Shown here in pieces: positions 1-7,856 of a stretch of 26,737 nucleotides of DNA. The notes below the pieces were generated by a model. The model saw only the letters and a program-made list of their open reading frames with translations, made no database searches and was not told where the DNA came from. Both the position numbers and the translations under genes were made by a program. The stretch's first letter is position 1, and each line of letters starts with the position of its first letter. The stretch is from the NCBI GenBank assembly GCA_002429045.1, contig DIYM01000151.1, positions 1 through 26,737 of the forward strand, read 5' to 3'. Source of the DNA: Phycisphaerales bacterium UBA6054. Lineage in GTDB: Bacteria > Planctomycetota > Phycisphaerae > Phycisphaerales > UBA1924.

Positions 1-330
1 CTCACGCCCGAAGACATCGCCCGCGAGCTGCGCCGAGAGGCCCGCGAGGAACTCGGGCTCGACCTGTCGGCGACCCAGCCCCGCCCGATCGCGCTGGTCC
101 ACGATGATCCGGCGGGCTCGACCGACCTGATGATGCTCATCGAGCCCGGAACGAGACCGGACGCCGGGCCCGGCGCGGGCCCGAACTGGGACCCGAACTG
201 GGAGTACTCCCAAACGCGGTGGCTCACGCTCGGGCAGATCCGCGATCTCGATCGCTCCGCCGAGGGCGGGGTGATCCCGACCACGCTCGCCATGGCCGAG
301 CACCTGCGCTCCGTGCCTCCCAGACGATGA
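1..330 (+). CDS. Nudix hydrolase, C-terminal part (5' truncated)
   Basis: The frame is open from the first base of the window and stops with TGA at 328-330, leaving 109 residues. Residues 4-20 carry most of a Nudix box (GX5EX7REUXEEXGU): the first Glu, seven residues, then REAREELGL, with every conserved position matching. The box glycine should lie just outside the window. Nudix enzymes hydrolyse nucleoside diphosphates linked to another group, using divalent metals bound by these glutamates. A tryptophan-containing 'W.TL.QI..LD' stretch near the end is typical of the C-terminal helix region of these proteins. The substrate cannot be read from the fragment. The next gene starts 16 bases downstream, apparently from its own promoter. 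Confidence 0.88.
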   Translation, partial: LTPEDIARELRREAREELGLDLSATQPRPIALVHDDPAGSTDLMMLIEPGTRPDAGPGAGPNWDPNWEYSQTRWLTLGQIRDLDRSAEGGVIPTTLAMAEHLRSVPPRR

Positions 331-335
331 TCGCG

Positions 336-341
336 TAGGCT
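336..341 (+). promoter_or_regulatory. Candidate -10 element for a leaderless gene
   Basis: TAGGCT is followed by the five bases cgggc and then directly by the ATG at 347. The element fits TANNNT, and a transcript starting about 6-7 bases after it would begin at the start codon. No Shine-Dalgarno sequence is present. The same string, with one base changed, precedes the gene at 1005. Confidence 0.45.
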
Positions 342-346
342 CGGGC

Positions 347-970
347 ATGAGCGAATCGCCCGAGACCGGACCGATCGGCGCCACGCCGACCGCATCGTTG
401 CTGGCGGCGTTGGCATCGAAGTCTCCCGCGCCGGGGGGCGGGGCCGCCGCCGGGGTCGTCGGCGCGACCGCGGCCGCGCTCGCGGGGATGGTCGTCGCGT
501 ACTCGGTGGATCGGAAATCGCTGGCGACGCACCGTGCGTTCCTCGGTGACGCGGCGTCGCGTCTGGAACGGGCGCGTTCCGTGTTCCTGCTGCTCGCCGA
601 CGAGGACGCGGCCGCGTACGGCGCGCTGAACAGGATGATGAAGCTGCCCGAAGACCATCCCGACCGGGTGTCGGGCTGGAGCACCGCGGTCGAGAACGCG
701 ATCACGCCGCCCCGCGCGATGCTCGCGGCGTCCAACGATGTGCTCCGATTGTGTGAAGACCTGGTCGGGAAGACCAACCCGCATCTGAACAGCGATCTCG
801 CGGTCGCGGCGGTTCAGGCGGAAGCCGCGGCGCGGTCGGCGGCGTGGAACATCCGGGTCAACGCACCCTCGCTGCCCGAAGAGCGACGCCGGGGATTGAT
901 CGCGGAGACCGAGCACACCATCAGGCAAGCCAGAGCCCGAGCCGAGCGGATCGAGTCCGCGTGCGGGTGA
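347..970 (+). CDS. Cyclodeaminase/cyclohydrolase (FTCD-C) family protein
   Basis: A 207-residue protein of the formiminotransferase-cyclodeaminase C-terminal family. Residues about 25-37 read SKSPAPGGGAAAG, the family signature, followed by an Ala/Gly-rich helix (ATAAALAGMVVAYSV). The length is right for a stand-alone domain. Such proteins act as methenyl-tetrahydrofolate cyclohydrolases (FchA) or formimino-tetrahydrofolate cyclodeaminases in one-carbon folate metabolism in the cytoplasm. No folate or histidine-degradation gene lies nearby to decide between them. The start was chosen at ATG 347 because the signature sits at the expected distance from it and a TAGGCT element precedes it. Alternative: a family member with another role. 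Confidence 0.82.
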   Translation: MSESPETGPIGATPTASLLAALASKSPAPGGGAAAGVVGATAAALAGMVVAYSVDRKSLATHRAFLGDAASRLERARSVFLLLADEDAAAYGALNRMMKLPEDHPDRVSGWSTAVENAITPPRAMLAASNDVLRLCEDLVGKTNPHLNSDLAVAAVQAEAAARSAAWNIRVNAPSLPEERRRGLIAETEHTIRQARARAERIESACG

Positions 971-993
971 TGCCGGACAGAACCGGGGCAACC

Positions 994-999
994 TAGGAT
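994..999 (+). promoter_or_regulatory. Candidate -10 element for a leaderless gene
   Basis: TAGGAT, then cgggc, then GTG at 1005. The spacing and the linker are identical to those of the element before the gene at 347. There is no Shine-Dalgarno sequence, so initiation on a leaderless mRNA is the simplest reading. Confidence 0.45.
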
Positions 1000-1004
1000 C
1001 GGGC

Positions 1005-2321
1005 GTGCGAGAGATCGACCTCGAATCAAACGCGCGGATCTCCAGCCTCACCGATGTGATGCGGACGATCTCGACGCTCACCGAGCCGGCCGAGATGATC
1101 CGGGCATTCGCGCCGTGGATCTCGACCAGATCGACCCGAGACTTCTTTGTCAGCGTCTCGAAACGGAACCTCGCCGAGGGCCAGTACAAGCTGACCCGGG
1201 TTGTTCCGGGCAGGCCCAGCTTCGAGGACGCTCGCAACGCGCCGATGGTCAACCCGTGGGAAACGTGGAACGAGATCCCGACGCACGAAGGCGGGATCCT
1301 GGGCCAGATCCTGGCCGCCGGGCGGCCCCGCCTGATCGCCGACCTCGATCTGGCCAGCGACCCGGTGCTCGGCCCGGTGATGGGCCCCGATGCCGGCAGG
1401 ATGACGATGCTGGCGGCGATGCCCGCGTACGACCAGGGCGAGCCGCTGAACTGGTCGGTCAGTTTCAGCGCCGATCCCGAGTGGGACTCGATCGGGCAGT
1501 TCGAGTCGGGCATGCTGGACATCAACCTGATGGGCACCGCGACGAGGAACCTGGTCGTCCGCAAGCAGATCCAGGAACTCAACGACAGGCTGTCAGCCCA
1601 GCTCGAACAGATCGCGCGCATCCAGCGGGCGATGCTCCCCGAGAAGAGCCCCGACGTTCCCGGATTCGAGGTCGCGACCAGCTACATCACCTCGGACGAC
1701 TCGGGCGGAGACTACTACGACTTCTACAACTTCCCGGACGGGCGGTTCGGCGTGCTGATCGCGGACGTCTCGGGGCACGGCGCCGGGGCGGCCACGGTTG
1801 TCGCGATGCTGCGCGCGATCATCCACTGCTACGAATCGGAGGATGTGGATCCGGCGTCGTTCGCCCAGTACTGCAACACCAAGCTCGGAGCAACAAAGCT
1901 CAGCGGCAACTTCATCACCGCCTTCTTCTGCGTGATCGACCCGGACACCGGCCGCATCGTCTGGAGCCGCGCCGGGCACAACCCGCCACGGATCAGACGC
2001 TCCGACGGCACAATCGACATCATCGACTCGGCGGGCACGCTGCCTCTGGGAATCGTCGATGATCTCAACGCAACATCCGACTCGGGCGAACTGGGCATCG
2101 GGGACACACTGGTCCTCTACACCGACGGCATCACCGAGCTGCGCAACCACGACGACGAGCTGTTCGGCGAGACGCGGTTGGATGAGGCCCTCGGGCGGTG
2201 CACGGGCAAACCCGAGTGTGTCGTCGACACGATCCACCAGAGCATGTTCGGGTTCACGGGGTCCATGACACGCCAGGACGATCAGACGCTGGTCGTGGTG
2301 CGACGCACCGGCCCGGCGTGA
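1005..2321 (+). CDS. RsbU/SpoIIE-type serine phosphatase with N-terminal GAF-like domain
   Basis: A 438-residue cytoplasmic signalling protein. Residues about 15-190 look like a GAF-type sensor domain. A short helical, probably coiled-coil, linker follows (about 183-210, ending QIARIQRAMLPE, the usual entry to these phosphatases). The PP2C/SpoIIE domain then runs to the end. Metal-binding motifs are visible: GGDYYD (about 233-238), DVSGHG (about 253-258), TDGITE (about 372-377) and a final RQDDQTL. In the RsbU family the phosphatase dephosphorylates an anti-sigma-factor antagonist in a partner-switching cascade. No antagonist or anti-sigma gene is in the window, so its target is unknown. The GTG start is chosen because residues from there look coding and the TAGGAT-cgggc string abuts it. 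The stop overlaps the next gene by 4 bases (GTGA), which implies co-translation. Confidence 0.88.
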   Translation: MREIDLESNARISSLTDVMRTISTLTEPAEMIRAFAPWISTRSTRDFFVSVSKRNLAEGQYKLTRVVPGRPSFEDARNAPMVNPWETWNEIPTHEGGILGQILAAGRPRLIADLDLASDPVLGPVMGPDAGRMTMLAAMPAYDQGEPLNWSVSFSADPEWDSIGQFESGMLDINLMGTATRNLVVRKQIQELNDRLSAQLEQIARIQRAMLPEKSPDVPGFEVATSYITSDDSGGDYYDFYNFPDGRFGVLIADVSGHGAGAATVVAMLRAIIHCYESEDVDPASFAQYCNTKLGATKLSGNFITAFFCVIDPDTGRIVWSRAGHNPPRIRRSDGTIDIIDSAGTLPLGIVDDLNATSDSGELGIGDTLVLYTDGITELRNHDDELFGETRLDEALGRCTGKPECVVDTIHQSMFGFTGSMTRQDDQTLVVVRRTGPA

Positions 2322-2785
2322 GCGATTGGTTCGACCAGCCCGACCCGACAGGGAAGACCGACACCGGCGAGCGCGGGCTCCGGTTCGAGTGCACGATGTG
2401 CGGCAACTGCTGCACGGGCCCGTCGGGTTTCGTGCTCTTCACGGACGAGGAAGCCGACGCGATGGCGGCGGAGATCGGCGTGCCCCGCGACCGCTTCATC
2501 GAGCGGTACACGCGCGAGACATCGCTGGGGCGGAGCCTCGCCGAGAAACCCAGCGCGTTCGGACAGGATTGCATCTTCCTCGATCGCGACACGCTCCCGG
2601 GCAAGGCCGTGTGCGGGCTGTACGGGGCGCGTCCCACCCAGTGCCGCACGTGGCCGTTCTGGAAGAGCAACCTGCAGACCCGGCGTCACTGGGAGCGGGC
2701 CTCGGAGGGCTGCCCGGGCATGAACCAGGGCCCGCTGACCGACCCGGGCACCGTCCGGATCACCCGGGACCGGCTGCATATCTGA
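2318..2785 (+). CDS. YkgJ-type cysteine cluster protein (CxxCxxCC)
   Basis: A 155-residue protein. C25, C28, C31 and C32 form CTMCGNCC, the hallmark of the YkgJ/UPF0153 family of putative iron- or zinc-chelating proteins. Further cysteines come later in the family pattern: DCIFLD, CGLYGARPTQCRTWPFW and GCPG. The biochemical role of the family is not well settled. The start is GTG 2318, which overlaps the upstream stop as GTGA. The reading frame is open further upstream but runs through the phosphatase gene. Translational coupling to the phosphatase suggests a shared operon, but nothing shows a shared function. Confidence 0.85.
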   Translation: MSDWFDQPDPTGKTDTGERGLRFECTMCGNCCTGPSGFVLFTDEEADAMAAEIGVPRDRFIERYTRETSLGRSLAEKPSAFGQDCIFLDRDTLPGKAVCGLYGARPTQCRTWPFWKSNLQTRRHWERASEGCPGMNQGPLTDPGTVRITRDRLHI

Positions 2786-2877
2786 TCGGGCCAGCCCCGG
2801 GAGAACCCGGCGGGGTCGGGGCGAATACTTGTTGTCCGCCCGCGACCGCGCGGGCCGATGTTGATCGCAGGAGCCGT

Positions 2878-4737
2878 ATGGACGCGTTCTGGACATTCGC
2901 CAAGAAGATGACCCGCCATCGGGCGTTGATGGTGTTCGGGATGCTCTGCGCGTTGATCTCGGCCGGCGGGCTGGGCGCCGGCATCGTGGCGATGAAGCCC
3001 GTGCTCGATGCGGTGCTCGAGCCCGGGCACCGCGGGCTGCCTCAGATCGTCGGGGATCTGAACACCCAAGAAGACGGCTTGTTGTCCGGGCGGTTCTCGC
3101 AAGAGTTCATCGACGGGCTGCCCGAGGGCCCGTTCGTCGCGGTCGTCTGGATGATGGGTCTGCTCGGCGTTCTGACCGTGATCGGCGCGCTCGCCAACTT
3201 CATGCACCAGTTCTGCGCCTTCACGATCGTGCACCGGACGATCGCGCGGATCCGGCGAGAGGCGTACGGACGGGTGCTCCACCTGCCGCTCAAAACGGTG
3301 GTCGCCGAGGGACCGACCGACGCGATCTCCCGTGTGGTCAACGACACCGAGATGCTCAGCCAGGGCTTCATCGCGATGCTGAGCAAGGCGATCGCCCAGG
3401 CGACCAAAGGCCTAGCGGCCCTGATCGCGGCGTTCGTGATCCACTGGCAACTCGCGCTCAGCGCCGTGGTGGTCATGCCCCTGCTGGCGGTCATCATCCG
3501 CAAGCTCGGCAAGCGGATCCGGCGGGCCTCGACGCGGGCGCTGACCGCGCGGGCCGGCCTGTTCCGCGCGGCGACCGAGTCGCTCCAGGGGCTCCGCGTC
3601 GTCAAGGTCCACACCACCGAGCGGTACGAGGCGGGCCGGTTCGGCCGGGTCAACAAAGAACTGCTCCGCCAGCAACTCAAGATACGCACCGCCCGCGCGG
3701 TGGCGAGCCCGCTGATCGAACTGCTGACGGTCCTGACGCTCGGCGCCCTCATGATCCTGGCGGCCAAGCTGATCCTCGACGGGAACCTGGACAAGTCCGT
3801 GTTCTTCTCCACCCTGACCGCCCTGGGGATCGCCGCGGCGAGCATCAAGCCGCTGACCGGGCTGCTCAACGACATGCAGGCGTCGCGGGCCGCCGCCGAC
3901 CGAATCCAACGCTTGATCGAGAACGACACCGAGCCGGGGCACGAGGAATCGCTGCCCAAGCTCGCACGCCACCGCGAGCGCCTGGTGTTCGAGAACGTGT
4001 CCGTCACCTACCCCGGGCAGGCCAGCCCCGCGGTAAGGAACGTCTCGCTGAGCGTCCGTCACGGCGAGACTGTCGCGTTCGTGGGCCCCAACGGGTGCGG
4101 CAAAACGACGCTGCTCTCCCTGGTGCCCCGCCTGTTCGACCCGGACATCGGCCGGATCCTGGTCGACGACTCGGATATCGCCAAGGTCCGGGTGCGTTCC
4201 CTGCGTCGCCAGATCGGTGTGGTGACGCAGGAGGTGATCCTCTTCAAGGGCACCGTCCGCGAGAACATCGCGTACGGATCGCCCGACGCGAGCGACCAGG
4301 ACGTGCTCCGCGCCGCCCGCCAGGCCCGGGCGGACCGGTTCATCGAAGGGATGCCCGACGGGTACGACACCCCGGTCGGCGAGCAAGGGCTCACGCTGTC
4401 GGGGGGGCAGCGCCAGCGGATCGCGATCGCTCGCGCGATCCTCAGGCAGCCGGAGATCCTCATCCTCGACGAAGCAACCAGCATGGTGGATTCGGAGAGC
4501 GAGGAGCACATCGCCGCGGTGCTCGAGGAGTTCTGCGCGGACCGGACCACGCTCATTGTCGCGCACCGGATGCGCACCGTGCTCAGCGCCGATCGCATCG
4601 TCGTGATGGACGCGGGGCGGGTGGTCGACCACGGCACGCACGACGAGCTGATGACCCGGTGCGGTTTCTATCGCCAGCTGGCGTCGGGGAGATTGGCCGG
4701 GCTGGATGCTGCGGGCGTCCGGGCGGACGAATCGTGA
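2878..4737 (+). CDS. ABC exporter, fused permease and ATPase (MsbA-like)
   Basis: A 619-residue half-transporter in the exporter orientation: membrane domain first, ATPase second. Hydrophobic segments occupy about residues 15-35, 75-105, 175-205 and 280-325. The ATPase domain shows Walker A GPNGCGKTT (about 402-410), the signature LSGGQRQR (about 506), Walker B ILILDEAT (about 527) and an H-loop IVAHRM. Such proteins dimerise in the inner membrane and export lipids, lipid A precursors, peptides or drugs. The sequence alone does not say which, and no lipopolysaccharide gene is adjacent. ATG 2878 was chosen because AGGAG lies 4 bases upstream and the hydrophobic N-terminus starts there. The frame is open for another 552 bases upstream, but that part overlaps the preceding gene. 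Confidence 0.92.
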   Translation: MDAFWTFAKKMTRHRALMVFGMLCALISAGGLGAGIVAMKPVLDAVLEPGHRGLPQIVGDLNTQEDGLLSGRFSQEFIDGLPEGPFVAVVWMMGLLGVLTVIGALANFMHQFCAFTIVHRTIARIRREAYGRVLHLPLKTVVAEGPTDAISRVVNDTEMLSQGFIAMLSKAIAQATKGLAALIAAFVIHWQLALSAVVVMPLLAVIIRKLGKRIRRASTRALTARAGLFRAATESLQGLRVVKVHTTERYEAGRFGRVNKELLRQQLKIRTARAVASPLIELLTVLTLGALMILAAKLILDGNLDKSVFFSTLTALGIAAASIKPLTGLLNDMQASRAAADRIQRLIENDTEPGHEESLPKLARHRERLVFENVSVTYPGQASPAVRNVSLSVRHGETVAFVGPNGCGKTTLLSLVPRLFDPDIGRILVDDSDIAKVRVRSLRRQIGVVTQEVILFKGTVRENIAYGSPDASDQDVLRAARQARADRFIEGMPDGYDTPVGEQGLTLSGGQRQRIAIARAILRQPEILILDEATSMVDSESEEHIAAVLEEFCADRTTLIVAHRMRTVLSADRIVVMDAGRVVDHGTHDELMTRCGFYRQLASGRLAGLDAAGVRADES

Positions 4738-4750
4738 CCGGGGTGGCGTG

Positions 4751-5113
4751 ATGCAAGACAAGAGCGACCCGGACGCACTGGTGTTCCGCTGCGATTTCTG
4801 CCGCAGCCCGTGGAGCGAGGACCTGGCGATGGTCGAGGGGCACCGCGGCTCGATCATCTGCGGACGGTGCCTGTCGGTCGCGTACGCCGAGCTGGTGCAT
4901 CTCATGTCGGGCAGGCCTGCGCAGCCGGGCGACACGTGCGTGCTCTGTCTCGAGGAGCAACGCGCAGACCCGCACTGGGAGAGCCCGGGTTATCCGGGCG
5001 TGCTGGCGTGCAAGCGATGCGTCAAGCAATCGGCCGGCGTGCTGCACAAAGACCGTGACATCGCCTGGTCGAAGCCCGCGGCGCCCGAAGACGCGCCGGG
5101 AACGCCCGGCTGA
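4751..5113 (+). CDS. Small protein with two tandem ClpX-like C4 zinc fingers
   Basis: A 120-residue protein with four CxxC pairs: C14/C17, C37/C40, C63/C66 and C87/C90. The first unit (RCDFC, 19 residues, CGRC, then a helix with LVHL) closely resembles the zinc-binding domain at the N-terminus of ClpX in spacing and flanks. The second unit repeats it with 20 residues between the pairs. There is no AAA+ domain, so this is the finger module alone, doubled. In ClpX this domain dimerises and binds adaptors and some substrates, so an adaptor or protein-binding role is possible but unproven. It starts 13 bases after the ABC transporter stop and is probably co-transcribed. The stop is 7 bases from the stop of the convergent CheW gene. 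The Pro/Ala-rich C-terminus looks disordered. Confidence 0.72.
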   Translation: MQDKSDPDALVFRCDFCRSPWSEDLAMVEGHRGSIICGRCLSVAYAELVHLMSGRPAQPGDTCVLCLEEQRADPHWESPGYPGVLACKRCVKQSAGVLHKDRDIAWSKPAAPEDAPGTPG

Positions 5114-5120
5114 TCGCCGC

Positions 5121-6026
5121 TCACTTGGGGCAGGCGAGCCCGTACATCTGTTCGAGGTCGCAGATGAGCACGTAGCGTCCGTTGTCCTGGTGGACCAGCC
5201 CGCGCATGAACTCGCTGCCCGTGGCGGAATCGGGCAAGGACTCGATGTCGCTCTCGGCGCAGTCTTTGACTGTGTGGACCGCGTCGACCTCGAACGCGGC
5301 GCGTTGGTCGCCCAGCTCGGTGATCACCAGCATCGTCTTGATGCCCGACTCGGCGGCGCCGCGCACCTTGGCGAACAAACGCCTCAGCTCGCCGAGCGTG
5401 GAGGACCGTTCCTCGGAGAGCATGGCGAGGGCCTCATCGGTGTTGCCCGCGTCGCGCATCGCCAGCAGCTTCTCGGCCAGGTGATGGATCCGCTTGTGCG
5501 GGGCTTCCATAGCCGCGAGCGTTGACTTGAGAGCCTGATCAAAGCGGCACAAGAACTCCAACCGAGTCTCGTTGCCCATGATCTCGGACCACCAGCGGCC
5601 GAACTCGCGTCCCGCGGGGTCGGCCTGAGCGTTGAACGCCTCGCCCGATCGGATGGCCAGCTCCAACGCATCGACCCACTCGACCTGATCTCGCTCGTGC
5701 GCATCGACCGTATCGATGAGTTCTCTGGCCTGCGACTCGATGCTGGGCAGACCCAGCAGACGCCGGGTGTTGACCACAGGGATGATCGAGCCGCGATGAT
5801 TGATCACGCCCCGCACGAACTCCGGGCTCTTCGGGACGCGGGTCACCGCGACCGCCGACCTGGACACCAGTTCCACGGTGGCGTCGGTGGGGAACCCGTA
5901 GTTGCTCGAGTTGACCTCGACCACGACGTAGCGGGTGATGCCGGACGCGTCGCCCTGCGGATCCAGGCTCGACGCCTCGGTCGCGACGGGGCCCTGCTCG
6001 GCGGTCTCTGTCTGATCGGTGCTCAT
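5121..6026 (-). CDS. CheW-family protein with an inserted CZB-like domain
   Basis: A 301-residue protein. Residues about 31-95 form the first half of a CheW fold (YVVVEVNSSNYGFP, then VRGVINHRGSIIPVVNTRRLLGLP). Residues about 230-300 form the second half (MLVITELGDQRAAFEVDAV, then FMRGLVHQ and VLICDLEQMYGL). Between them is a helical insert of about 130 residues resembling the chemoreceptor zinc-binding (CZB) domain, with FGRWW at 142-146 and H177-x3-H181. Aligned by eye to E. coli DgcZ, the other two zinc ligands are replaced: Q114 for His and R140 for Cys. CheW couples receptors to the kinase CheA, but no receptor or CheA gene is in the window. ATG 6026 is preferred because CheW homology begins soon after it, although the frame is open 87 codons further upstream. 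It is divergent from the photolyase gene across 150 bases. Confidence 0.83.
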   Translation of the reverse strand: MSTDQTETAEQGPVATEASSLDPQGDASGITRYVVVEVNSSNYGFPTDATVELVSRSAVAVTRVPKSPEFVRGVINHRGSIIPVVNTRRLLGLPSIESQARELIDTVDAHERDQVEWVDALELAIRSGEAFNAQADPAGREFGRWWSEIMGNETRLEFLCRFDQALKSTLAAMEAPHKRIHHLAEKLLAMRDAGNTDEALAMLSEERSSTLGELRRLFAKVRGAAESGIKTMLVITELGDQRAAFEVDAVHTVKDCAESDIESLPDSATGSEFMRGLVHQDNGRYVLICDLEQMYGLACPK

Positions 6027-6176
6027 GCGACCGCTATCGGTCGGATGCGGGTACCGATTCAGACAGGCCGGGCGGTGCGGCCCGATTTCGCCCGGGCGTC
6101 CGCGTCTGCACGGGCCCGGGGCTCGAAAACGGGGGGGGTCCGACCGGCAGATGAGTTCGCAAACCCCGGGATTCCG

Positions 6177-7610
6177 ATGCCCAACACCACCACCATCGTC
6201 TGGTTCCGACGCGATCTTCGCCTCGATGATCATCCGGCCCTCGCGGCGGCCGCGAACCGGGGGCGGGTCGTTCCCGTGTACATACACGATCCGCGCGATT
6301 CAAGCAGACGCTGGGGCGCGGGCGGAGCCTCTAAATGGTGGCTTCACAAAAGCTTGCATTCGATTTCCGAGCAGTTGAGCGAACTGGGATCGCCCCTCGT
6401 GATCCGCCGGGGCGACCCGGCCGAGCAACTCAGAGCCGTCGCCGAACTGACCGGCGCCGACCGGGTGATGTTCAACGAAGCGATCGAGCCAGACGCACAG
6501 GAGCGTGACGAGGCGATCGATCACGCCCTCGGGGGATCGGGCAGCATGGTGGACCGGTTCAGCGCGGATCTGTTGTGGCCGATCGGATCGGTGCTGACCC
6601 AGGGCGGGGATCCGTATCAGGTGTTCTCCCCGTTCTGGAAGACGGGCCTGAAGAACGGCGAGCCCGACGATCCGGTCCCGGGCCCGAAGTCGCTCGAACC
6701 GCCTCGCGCCGAGCCCGAGTCGATCGGGGTTGACGCGCTGGGGCTGCTGCCGAGCATCGACTGGGCGGGCGGGATGCGCGAGCGATGGAGCCCGGGCGAA
6801 CGCGGCGCGATCGCCTCGTTCGCGGCCTTCGTTCGCGACCGGATCGATCGGTACCACGCGGACCGCGACCGGCTCGACACCCCCGGCTGGTCCGCGATGT
6901 CGCCACACATCCACTTCGGTGAGATTTCCGTGCGGCGCATCTGGCATGTGATGACCAAACACCCGAACTGGAAGAAGCACGAGGGGCGCGAGCACTATCT
7001 CCGTGAGATCGGGTGGCGCGAGTTCGCGCAGCACCTGCTCAACCACTTCCCGCACACGCCCGACCGCCCGCTCCGGGACAAGTTCAGCCGGTTCCCCTGG
7101 CGGGAAGACGCGGCGCAGCTCCGGGCGTGGCAGAAGGGGATCACCGGGTACCCGGCGATCGATGCGGCGATGCGCAACCTCTGGGCCGAGGGCTGGATGC
7201 CAAACCGGGCGCGGATGATGGTCTCATCGTTCCTGTGCAAGAACCTGATGATCTCCTGGCAGCGTGGGGCCGAGTGGTTCTGGGACACGCTCGTCGACGC
7301 CGACCTGGGCAGCAACACGCTGGGCTGGCAGTGGACCGCGGGTTGCGGCGCCGACGCCGCGCCCTACTTCAGGATCTTCAACCCGATCACCCAGGGCGAG
7401 AAGTTCGATCCGGACGGCGAGTACGTGAGGCGCTGGATCCCCGAACTAAGGGGTCTCGATACGGCGTTCATCCACAAGCCCTGGGACGCCCCCCCGCTTG
7501 CTCTGCAGGCCGCCGGGATCACGCTGGGCGAGACCTATCCCGAGCGGATCGTGGACCATCCCGCATCCCGCGATCGGGCCCTCGCGGCGCTGGAGACGAT
7601 CAAGGGCTGA
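6177..7610 (+). CDS. phr: Class I cryptochrome/DNA photolyase (deoxyribodipyrimidine photolyase)
   Basis: A 477-residue flavoprotein that uses blue light to split UV-induced pyrimidine dimers. The N-terminal antenna-binding Rossmann domain starts TTTIVWFRRDLRLDDHPAL. The helical FAD-binding domain has the conserved stretches MPNRARMMVSSFLCKNLMISW, shortened here to its key part PNRARMMVSSF, then WFWDTLVDADLGSNTLGWQW, TAGCGADAAPYFRIFNP and GEYVRRWIPEL. Tryptophans of the electron-transfer chain are present in this region. These match bacterial CPD photolyases well, and the length is normal. The antenna pigment (folate or deazaflavin) cannot be read from the sequence. ATG 6177 is the first plausible start because the conserved N-terminus begins five residues later. 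The Shine-Dalgarno is poor. Confidence 0.93.
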   Translation: MPNTTTIVWFRRDLRLDDHPALAAAANRGRVVPVYIHDPRDSSRRWGAGGASKWWLHKSLHSISEQLSELGSPLVIRRGDPAEQLRAVAELTGADRVMFNEAIEPDAQERDEAIDHALGGSGSMVDRFSADLLWPIGSVLTQGGDPYQVFSPFWKTGLKNGEPDDPVPGPKSLEPPRAEPESIGVDALGLLPSIDWAGGMRERWSPGERGAIASFAAFVRDRIDRYHADRDRLDTPGWSAMSPHIHFGEISVRRIWHVMTKHPNWKKHEGREHYLREIGWREFAQHLLNHFPHTPDRPLRDKFSRFPWREDAAQLRAWQKGITGYPAIDAAMRNLWAEGWMPNRARMMVSSFLCKNLMISWQRGAEWFWDTLVDADLGSNTLGWQWTAGCGADAAPYFRIFNPITQGEKFDPDGEYVRRWIPELRGLDTAFIHKPWDAPPLALQAAGITLGETYPERIVDHPASRDRALAALETIKG

Positions 7611-7638
7611 GCCCCGAATCCCCCCGCGACCGAGCACT

Positions 7639-7662
7639 TTCGGGCCGTCAGGCCGGCCCGAA
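7639..7662 (+). terminator. Hairpin downstream of the photolyase gene
   Basis: TTCGGGCC (7639-7646) and GGCCCGAA (7655-7662) form a perfect 8-bp stem with an 8-base loop, 28 bases after the stop codon. No T-run follows, so it is an intrinsic terminator only by stem, and may instead stabilise the 3' end. Confidence 0.4.
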
Positions 7663-7742
7663 CCGCCGGTTCCGGTTGGTCCGCGAGAGTCCCCGGTGTC
7701 GTGTTTGAGAGAATTTTTCGTGCCCGAACCCTTGAATCGGCC

Positions 7743-7748
7743 TACGTT
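7743..7748 (+). promoter_or_regulatory. Possible -10 element for the RNA-binding protein gene
   Basis: TACGTT fits TANNNT and lies in an AT-richer patch of the 246-base gap. It would give a 5' untranslated region of about 100 bases. No convincing -35 element is visible, so this is tentative. Confidence 0.25.
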
Positions 7749-7856
7749 TAGTGACCGGTCGATGGCGCCATGGGGGCGCACCGCGCCGGTGATCCGCTGC
7801 AGATCCGCCCTGAAGATCGCTCACGGATAGAACGCTTCGGGGCAGGAGTCTTTGGT

